Positions 58,208 to 64,000 of a stretch of DNA of 64,000 bases are shown here, piece by piece. Source of the DNA: Cupriavidus cauae (GTDB lineage: Bacteria > Pseudomonadota > Gammaproteobacteria > Burkholderiales > Burkholderiaceae). The stretch lies in NCBI RefSeq assembly GCF_008632125.1, contig NZ_VWRN01000030.1, positions 62,001 to 126,000 of the forward strand, in the 5' to 3' direction. The position numbers and the translations under genes were made by a program. Each line of letters begins with the position of its first letter. The first letter of the stretch is position 1. The notes beneath the pieces were generated by a model. It was not told the origin of the DNA. It searched no databases and saw only the letters and a list, made by a program, of their open reading frames with translations.

Positions 58208-61200
58208 TTACCCCACCCACTTCCGCGCATTGCGGAACATGCGCATCCACGGGCTGGCGCCGTCGGGGATCTGTTTCCAGGCGTCGGGGGCCCAGCTCAT
58301 CGTGGCGGTGCGGAACACGCGTTCCGGGTGGGGCATCAGCACGGTGAAGCGGCCGTCGACCGTGGTCACCGAGGTGATGCCGTCCGGCGAGCCGTTCGGG
58401 TTCAGCGGGTAGGTCTGCGTCACCGCGCCGCGGTTGTCGACGAAGCGCAGCGAGACGTCGACCTTGCTCTTGTCGCCCTGCTGCGAGAAGTCGGCGTAGC
58501 CTTCGCCGTGCGCGACGACGATCGGGATGCGGCTGCCTTCCATGCCGGCGAAGAAGATCGACGGCGATTGCTGGACCTCGACCGTGACGAAGCGCGCTTC
58601 GTACTGCTCGCTCTGGTTGCGCGTGAACTTCGGCCAGGCACCGGCGCCGGGGATGATCGGCGCGAGATTGCTCATCATCTGGCAGCCGTTGCAGACGCCC
58701 AGCGCGAAGGTGTCGGTGCGGTTGAAGAAGGCCGCGAACTGCTCGGCCATCGCGCCGTTGAACAGGATGGTCTTGGCCCAGCCTTCGCCCGCGCCCAGCA
58801 CGTCGCCGTAGCTGAAGCCGCCGCAGGCGACGAAGCCGACGAAGTCGTCCAGCTTCGCGCGGCCCGCGATCAGGTCGCTCATATGGACGTCGTAGGTATC
58901 GAAGCCCGCGCGGTCCATGCTGTACGCCATCTCGATCTGCGAGTTGACGCCCTGCTCGCGCAGGATCGCCACGCGCGGCCTGGCGCCGCTGGCGATGAAC
59001 GGCGCGGCGATGTCCTCGGCCGGATCGAAGGTCAGGCTCGGCGTGATGCCGGGGTCGGCGGCGTCGAGCAGCAGCTCGTATTCGCTGTCGGCGCACGCGG
59101 GGTTGTCGCGCAACCGGGCGATGCGCCAGCTGACCTCGCTCCAGACCCGTTGCAGCTCGGCACGCGGAGCACCGAACACCTTCTTGGCGTCGCGGTAGAT
59201 CTCGATCTGGTCGCTGCCGTTGGGCTTGCCGACCACATGGCTGCAGGCCGACAGGCCGGCCTCGCGCAGCGCGGCGAACACGGCGTCGCGATCCTCGAGC
59301 TTGACCTGAATCACCGCGCCCAGCTCTTCGGAGAACAGCGCGCGCAGCGTCTGGTCGTTGCGGCGCTCGGCGATCTGCTGGGCCCAGTTCTTGGCGTCGC
59401 CGTAGTCCTGTTCCTGCGTCGGATCGAGCGTCAGCATGTCGACGTTCAGCGACAGGCCGCAATGGCCGGCGAAGGCCATTTCGGCCAGCGTCGCCATCAG
59501 CCCGCCGTCCGAGCGGTCGTGATAGGCCAGCAGCTTGCCCTCGCGGTTCAGGCGCTGGATCGCGTGGAAGAAGTTGCGCAGATCGGCCGCGTCGTCGACA
59601 TCGGGAACGCTGTCGCCGACCTGTTGGGTGACCTGCGCCAGGATGCTGCCGCCGAGGCGGTTCTTGCCGCGGCCCAGGTCGATCGCGATCAGCACGGAAT
59701 CGCCCAGGTCGGTGCGCAGCTGCGGCGTCAGCGTGCGGTTGACGTCGTCGACCGCGGCGAACGCCGAGATGATCAGCGACACCGGCGCGACCACTTCCTT
59801 GGCCACGCCCGCATCGTCCCACTTGGTGCGCATCGACAGCGAATCCTTGCCGACCGGAATGCTGATGCCCAGCGCCGGGCACAGCTCCATGCCGACCGCG
59901 CGCACCGTGTCGTACAGCCTGGCGTCCTCGCCCTCGACGCCGCAGGCAGCCATCCAGTTGGCCGACAGCTTGACCTTGCCGAGGTCCTTGACCGGGGCCG
60001 CGGCCAGATTGGTCAGCGCCTCGCCGATCGCCATGCGGCCCGATGCCGGGGCGTCGATCACGGCCAGCGGGGTGCGCTCGCCCATCGTCATCGCCTCGCC
60101 GGCCTTGCCCTGGTAGTCCAGCGTGGTGACCGCGACATCGGCCACCGGCACCTGCCACGGGCCGACCATCTGGTCGCGCGCGTTCATGCCGCCGACGCTG
60201 CGGTCGCCGATCGTGATCAGGAAGGACTTGCTGGCGACGGTCGGGTGGCGCAGCACGTCACGCACCGCCTGCTCCAGCGCGATGCCGGTGACATCGACCG
60301 CCGGCAGCGATTGCTCGACGCGCTTGACGTCGCGATGCATGCGCGGCGGCTTGCCAAGCAGCACGTCCATCGGCATGTCGACCGCGTAGTGCTCCTTCAG
60401 CGCCTGATCGACGCTGGCATCGACCAGCTGCAGCTGCTTTTCCTCGGTGGCCACGCCGACCACGGCGAACGGCGAACGCTCGCGCTCGCACATCGCGGCA
60501 AAACGCGGGAAGCTGTCCGGCGCGATCGCCAGCACGTAGCGCTCCTGCGATTCGTTGCACCAGATCTCGGCCGGCGACAGGCCCGACTCTTCCAGATGGA
60601 TCTGGCGCAGCTCGAAGCGCGCGCCGCGGCCGGCGCCGTCGACCACTTCGGGGAAGGCATTGGACAGGCCGCCCGCGCCCACGTCGTGGATCGACAGGAT
60701 CGGGTTCTCGTCGCCGAGCTGCCAGCAGGCGTTGATCACTTCCTGCGCGCGCCGCTCCATTTCCGGGTTGCCGCGCTGGACCGAGTCGAAATCGAGGTCG
60801 GCGGTATTGGCGCCGGTCGCCATCGAGCTGGCCGCGCCGCCGCCCATGCCGATGCGCATGCCCGGGCCGCCCAGCTGGATCAGCAGCGAACCGGCCGGCA
60901 GCGGCTCCTTGTGCGTATGCGAGGCGTCGATATTGCCGATGCCGCCGGCGATCATGATCGGCTTGTGGTAGCCGCGCACGGTGCCGCCGACGTTCTGCTC
61001 GTAGACGCGGAAATAGCCGCCCAGGTTGGCGCGGCCGAATTCGTTGTTGAAGGCGGCGCCACCCAGCGGGCCTTCGATCATGATCTGCAGCGGCGAGGCG
61101 ATGCGCTCAGGCTTGCCGGTCACCGCCGGCCGTTCGTCGGGATTGCGGAAGGCCAGCGGCTGGGCGGCGTCGCGCGCGTTCTCCCACGGCTCGACCGCGC

Positions 61201-62254
61201 CGGGCAGCATCAGGTTGGACACCGTGAAGCCGGTCAGGCCGGCCTTGGGCTTGGCGCCGCGGCCGGTCGCGCCCTCGTCGCGGATTTCGCCGCCGGCGCC
61301 GGTCGAGGCCCCGGGGAACGGCGAGATCGCGGTCGGGTGGTTATGCGTCTCGACCTTCATCAGCGTATGGGTCAGCGCCTGATGGCGGCCATACTGGTGC
61401 GCGTCGCCGCGCGGGAACCAGCGTTCCGCGACATCGCCCTCCATCACCGCCGAGTTGTCCGAATACGCGACGATCGAACCTTGCGGGTTCAGCTGGTGCG
61501 TGTTGCGGATCATCGCGAACAGCGACTTGTCCTGTTCCTCGCCGTCGATGGTCCAGGTCGCGTTGAAGATCTTGTGGCGGCAGTGTTCGCTGTTGGCCTG
61601 CGCGAACATCATCAGCTCGACGTCGGTCGGGTTGCGGCCGAGCTTCGCGTAGGCATCGACCAGATAATCGATCTCGTCCTCGGACAGCGCCAGGCCCATC
61701 GCGATGTTGGCCTCGGCCAGCGCGGCGCGTCCACCCGCCAGGTCGATGAAGCGCAGCGGCTTGGCCGGCAGTTCGTCGAACAGCCCGGCCGCGGCGTCGC
61801 GCGTGGCGACCACGGTCTCCGTCATGCGGTCGAACAGCAGCGCCGCCACGGCGTCGCGCGTCAGCGGGTCCAGCGTCTTGCGCCCGCGCAGCAGGCCCTT
61901 CTTGCAGATCACCGTGAATTCGATGCCGCGCTCGATCCGGTGCACATGCGACAGGCCGCAGTTGTGCGCGATATCGGTGGCCTTGCTGGCCCACGGGGAG
62001 ATCGTGCCGAAACGCGGAATCACGACGAAGCGGTCGCCCTCGGGCTGCTCCGCGAACGGCGCGCCATAGGTCAGCAATGCGCGGATGCGGTCGGTATCGC
62101 CCTTGTCCAGCGGCTGGTCGGTGTCGACGAAGTGCAGGAACTGGCCGTGCACCGACTCGATGTCGGTGTCGATCTGTTGCAGGGCGGTGAGCAGGCGTTG
62201 CTGGCGGAAGGCCGACAGGGCCAATGCGCCGGGGAAGCACGAGAAATGCGCCAT
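58208..62254 (-). CDS. purL: Phosphoribosylformylglycinamidine synthase (FGAM synthetase, large type)
   Basis: 1348 residues, the standard length of the single-chain PurL of beta/gammaproteobacteria. The N-terminal domain begins [19 protein letters not shown]. The synthetase core has [17 protein letters not shown] (ATP/FGAR site), [20 protein letters not shown] and [19 protein letters not shown]. The C-terminal glutamine amidotransferase has [23 protein letters not shown] (nucleophile Cys) and PHPERVFR (His). It converts FGAR, glutamine and ATP to FGAM in purine biosynthesis in the cytosol. ATG 62254 (MAHFSCFPG) fits the family; the open frame upstream to 62332 is extra. No PurR or riboswitch element was recognised upstream. 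Confidence 0.98.
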   Translation of the reverse strand: MAHFSCFPGALALSAFRQQRLLTALQQIDTDIESVHGQFLHFVDTDQPLDKGDTDRIRALLTYGAPFAEQPEGDRFVVIPRFGTISPWASKATDIAHNCGLSHVHRIERGIEFTVICKKGLLRGRKTLDPLTRDAVAALLFDRMTETVVATRDAAAGLFDELPAKPLRFIDLAGGRAALAEANIAMGLALSEDEIDYLVDAYAKLGRNPTDVELMMFAQANSEHCRHKIFNATWTIDGEEQDKSLFAMIRNTHQLNPQGSIVAYSDNSAVMEGDVAERWFPRGDAHQYGRHQALTHTLMKVETHNHPTAISPFPGASTGAGGEIRDEGATGRGAKPKAGLTGFTVSNLMLPGAVEPWENARDAAQPLAFRNPDERPAVTGKPERIASPLQIMIEGPLGGAAFNNEFGRANLGGYFRVYEQNVGGTVRGYHKPIMIAGGIGNIDASHTHKEPLPAGSLLIQLGGPGMRIGMGGGAASSMATGANTADLDFDSVQRGNPEMERRAQEVINACWQLGDENPILSIHDVGAGGLSNAFPEVVDGAGRGARFELRQIHLEESGLSPAEIWCNESQERYVLAIAPDSFPRFAAMCERERSPFAVVGVATEEKQLQLVDASVDQALKEHYAVDMPMDVLLGKPPRMHRDVKRVEQSLPAVDVTGIALEQAVRDVLRHPTVASKSFLITIGDRSVGGMNARDQMVGPWQVPVADVAVTTLDYQGKAGEAMTMGERTPLAVIDAPASGRMAIGEALTNLAAAPVKDLGKVKLSANWMAACGVEGEDARLYDTVRAVGMELCPALGISIPVGKDSLSMRTKWDDAGVAKEVVAPVSLIISAFAAVDDVNRTLTPQLRTDLGDSVLIAIDLGRGKNRLGGSILAQVTQQVGDSVPDVDDAADLRNFFHAIQRLNREGKLLAYHDRSDGGLMATLAEMAFAGHCGLSLNVDMLTLDPTQEQDYGDAKNWAQQIAERRNDQTLRALFSEELGAVIQVKLEDRDAVFAALREAGLSACSHVVGKPNGSDQIEIYRDAKKVFGAPRAELQRVWSEVSWRIARLRDNPACADSEYELLLDAADPGITPSLTFDPAEDIAAPFIASGARPRVAILREQGVNSQIEMAYSMDRAGFDTYDVHMSDLIAGRAKLDDFVGFVACGGFSYGDVLGAGEGWAKTILFNGAMAEQFAAFFNRTDTFALGVCNGCQMMSNLAPIIPGAGAWPKFTRNQSEQYEARFVTVEVQQSPSIFFAGMEGSRIPIVVAHGEGYADFSQQGDKSKVDVSLRFVDNRGAVTQTYPLNPNGSPDGITSVTTVDGRFTVLMPHPERVFRTATMSWAPDAWKQIPDGASPWMRMFRNARKWVG

Positions 62255-62456
62255 GATCTGAGCGGTCGGAGGGCGATGGAGGTGGGACTGCGGCCGGGAC
62301 CCGGCCGTGGCGTCCGGCCGGACGGGCCGCAAGCCAGCCGGGCGGCGCCGGCGAAAACCGCTATTGTACCCTGCCGAGGGGGATTTCTTGCAGTGCAGTA
62401 TCGGGCGGATTGGGGGGATTGGGGGATCGGCGCACCGGGGCTGCCCTCTCCCCCGG

Positions 62457-62483
62457 CCCCTGTCCCGCCGTGCGGGACAGGGG
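62457..62483. repeat. Perfect GC-rich inverted repeat (REP-like)
   Basis: Twelve-base perfect arms CCCCTGTCCCGC and GCGGGACAGGGG with loop CGT, flanked by CCTCTCCC and GGAGAAAA. It is of the dispersed CCCTCTCCC...GGGAGAGGG type, and lies downstream of hyuB... relative to purL's start. Confidence 0.75.
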
Positions 62484-62531
62484 GAGAAAACCAGCAGACC
62501 AATCTGTCATTGTCGCAAGCCGCCCGGGGCT

Positions 62532-62557
62532 CCCCTTTCCCGCCTGCGGGAGAGGGG
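62532..62557. repeat. Second GC-rich inverted repeat (REP-like)
   Basis: Arms CCCCTTTCCCGC and GCGGGAGAGGGG (one mismatch) with loop CT. Same family as the palindrome at 62457, only about 50 bases away. It could act as a terminator-like stem for the HyuB gene (stop at 62590) read on the minus strand. Confidence 0.75.
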
Positions 62558-62589
62558 GCAGAGGGAGAGGGCAACGGCCCCCGCCCGGC

Positions 62590-64000
62590 CTACGCCACCC
62601 CGTATCCCCCGCCTCCCGGCGTCTCGATCACGAACACATCGCCCACGCCCATCTCCGTGCGCGCCACGTGGGGCAGCGTCTCCTCGCTGCCATCGGCGCG
62701 AATCACGCGGTTGCGGCCCGTCGCGCCCGGCTCGCCGCCCGCCATGCCGAACGGGGCATGTACCCGGTTGTTCGACAGGATCGACGCCGTCATCGGCTCG
62801 AGGAAGCGCACCTTGCGCACGCCGCCGTTGCCGCCGTGCCAGCGCCCCGTCCCGCCCGATCCGTGCCGGATCTCGTAGCTGTCCAGCCGCACCGGGAAGC
62901 GCCACTCCAGCACCTCGGGATCGGTCAGGCGCGAGTTGGTCATATGCGTCTGCACCACGTCGCAGCCGTCGAAGCCGTCCCCGGCGCCGCTGCCGCCCGA
63001 GATCGTTTCGTAGTACTGGTAGCGCGCGTTGCCGAAGGTGAAATTGTTCATCGTGCCCTGGCTCGCGGCCACCACGCCGAGCGCGCCGTACAGCGCGTTG
63101 GTGATGCACGAGGACGTTTCGACATTGCCCGACACCACCGAGGCCGGATAGCGCGGATTGAGCATCGACCCTTCCGGTATCACCACATGCAGCGGCTTCA
63201 GGCAGCCGGCGTTCAGCGGGATGTCCTGGTCGACCAGCGTGCGGAATACATACAGCACCGCGGCCATGCAGACCGCGCGCGGGGCATTGAAGTTGTTGGG
63301 CAGCTGGTCCGAGGTGCCGGTGAAATCGACCGTCGCCTCGCGGCGCTCGCGGTCCACCGTTACCCGCACGCGGATCTGCGCGCCATTGTCGAGCGGATAG
63401 GCATAGCTGCCGTCCTTGAGCGCCGTGATCACGCGCCGCACCGCTTCCTCGGCGTTGTCCTGCACATGGCCCATATAGGCGCGCACCACCGGCAGGCCGA
63501 AGTGGGCCACCATCTTGCGCAGCTCCTCGACGCCCTTCGCGTTCGCCGCGACCTGCGCCCGCAGATCGGCCATGTTCTGGTCCACGTTGCGGGCCGGGTA
63601 GCGCGCGCCGGCCAGCAGCGCGCGCATGCCCGCATCGTCGAGCACGCCGCCATCGACCAGCAGGAAGTTGTCGATCAGCACGCCCTCCTCCTCGACCACG
63701 GTCGAGTCCGGCGGCATCGAGCCCGGCGTGATGCCGCCGATATCGGCGTGATGGCCGCGCGAGCCGACGTAGAACAGCACCTCGCGGCCGTCGGCATCGA
63801 ACACCGGCGTGATCACCGTCACGTCGGGCAGATGGGTGCCGCCGTTGTACGGGTCGTTCAGCACATAGACGTCACCGTCCTTCATGCGTCCGGCATTGCG
63901 CGCGATCACGGTCTTGATGCTCTCGCCCATCGAGCCCAGATGCACCGGCATATGGGGCGCGTTGGCGATCAGATTGCCTTCGGCGTCGAAGATCGCGCAG
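62590..64000 (-). CDS. Hydantoinase B/5-oxoprolinase C-terminal part (5' end outside the window)
   Basis: The frame stays open to the window edge (at least 469 residues). HyuB signatures: [78 protein letters not shown] and a Gly-rich end ([17 protein letters not shown]). The family hydrolyses 5-oxoproline or hydantoins with ATP. The sequence style ([30 protein letters not shown]) resembles the fused ~1200-residue 5-oxoprolinase, whose HyuA half would lie beyond 64000; a separate HyuB cannot be excluded. Confidence 0.9.
   Translation of the reverse strand, partial: CAIFDAEGNLIANAPHMPVHLGSMGESIKTVIARNAGRMKDGDVYVLNDPYNGGTHLPDVTVITPVFDADGREVLFYVGSRGHHADIGGITPGSMPPDSTVVEEEGVLIDNFLLVDGGVLDDAGMRALLAGARYPARNVDQNMADLRAQVAANAKGVEELRKMVAHFGLPVVRAYMGHVQDNAEEAVRRVITALKDGSYAYPLDNGAQIRVRVTVDRERREATVDFTGTSDQLPNNFNAPRAVCMAAVLYVFRTLVDQDIPLNAGCLKPLHVVIPEGSMLNPRYPASVVSGNVETSSCITNALYGALGVVAASQGTMNNFTFGNARYQYYETISGGSGAGDGFDGCDVVQTHMTNSRLTDPEVLEWRFPVRLDSYEIRHGSGGTGRWHGGNGGVRKVRFLEPMTASILSNNRVHAPFGMAGGEPGATGRNRVIRADGSEETLPHVARTEMGVGDVFVIETPGGGGYGVA

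Larger units (their letters stand above)
62255..62589. other. Intergenic region upstream of purL with two REP-like inverted repeats
   Basis: 335 bases between hyuB and purL (both minus). It holds the purL promoter (not defined; TATTGTACCC near 62363 is one AT-rich spot) and two GC-rich palindromes listed separately. No gene is visible. Confidence 0.6.

Noticed and set aside
58328..62878. Plus-strand open frame of about 1500 codons
   Set aside because: Antisense to purL and hyuB; His/Arg/Asp-rich shadow, with no recognisable motif.

Overview
The window is a high-GC chromosomal stretch from a betaproteobacterium, most likely Burkholderiaceae (Cupriavidus/Ralstonia/Burkholderia-like). This rests on codon bias, on the gene content (SlyX, PurL of about 1350 residues, an oxoprolinase-type HyuB) and on the layout of the type VI secretion (T6SS) genes. 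I saw no rRNA, tRNA, transposase, IS element, integrase or CRISPR array.

Layout. 1-6235 is housekeeping or peripheral metabolism: the end of a DUF1439-like protein, slyX, a DMT/EamA exporter, a small tail-anchored protein, and a nucleobase module made of a cytidine-deaminase-fold deaminase, an NCS2 permease and a divergent LysR regulator. 6243-57296 is a complete T6SS locus. Its structural genes form three blocks: a minus-strand operon (TPR lipoprotein, tssB, tssC, hcp, tssE, tssF, tssG, tssH/clpV, vgrG); a divergent plus-strand operon (tssJ, tssK, tssL); and a distal plus-strand operon (TagX-like M15 peptidase, PAAR, a membrane-anchored thiolase-fold-like protein, tssM, tagF, an OmpA-domain protein), closed by a convergent tssA. 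57399-58030 is a RelE/ParE-type toxin and XRE antitoxin pair. 58208-62254 is purL, and 62590-64000 is the 3' part of a HyuB/oxoprolinase gene.

Four vgrG genes each carry their own cargo: (1) 6243-15558, DUF4123 adaptor, VasX-like pore-forming effector, two DUF6708 membrane proteins and a TonB_C-domain exported protein; (2) 28721-34123, a PD-(D/E)XK nuclease-like effector and a probable immunity protein; (3) 34239-39725, a small transthyretin-like protein, a putative hedgehog/DD-peptidase-fold peptidoglycan hydrolase and an exported probable immunity protein; (4) 39809-45899, DUF4123 adaptor, DUF3304 lipoprotein and a Tle1 phospholipase. VgrG 2 and 3 share a 2.16-kb nearly identical direct repeat and differ only at their ends, so they look like a duplicated loading platform with a swapped cargo tail. 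Cargo genes are visibly more AT-rich than the structural genes.

A second theme is short tandem-repeat tracts. They sit just after stop codons (clpV, the TPR lipoprotein, purL, the thiolase-like gene, the DMT exporter) and inside linkers of coding genes (exporter N-terminus, VgrG1, TssG, TssM).

The least familiar items are the thiolase-fold-like membrane protein beside TssM, the vgrG3 effector/partner pair, and the TonB_C-domain protein nested between the DUF6708 genes. All family names come from reading motifs; no search was run.
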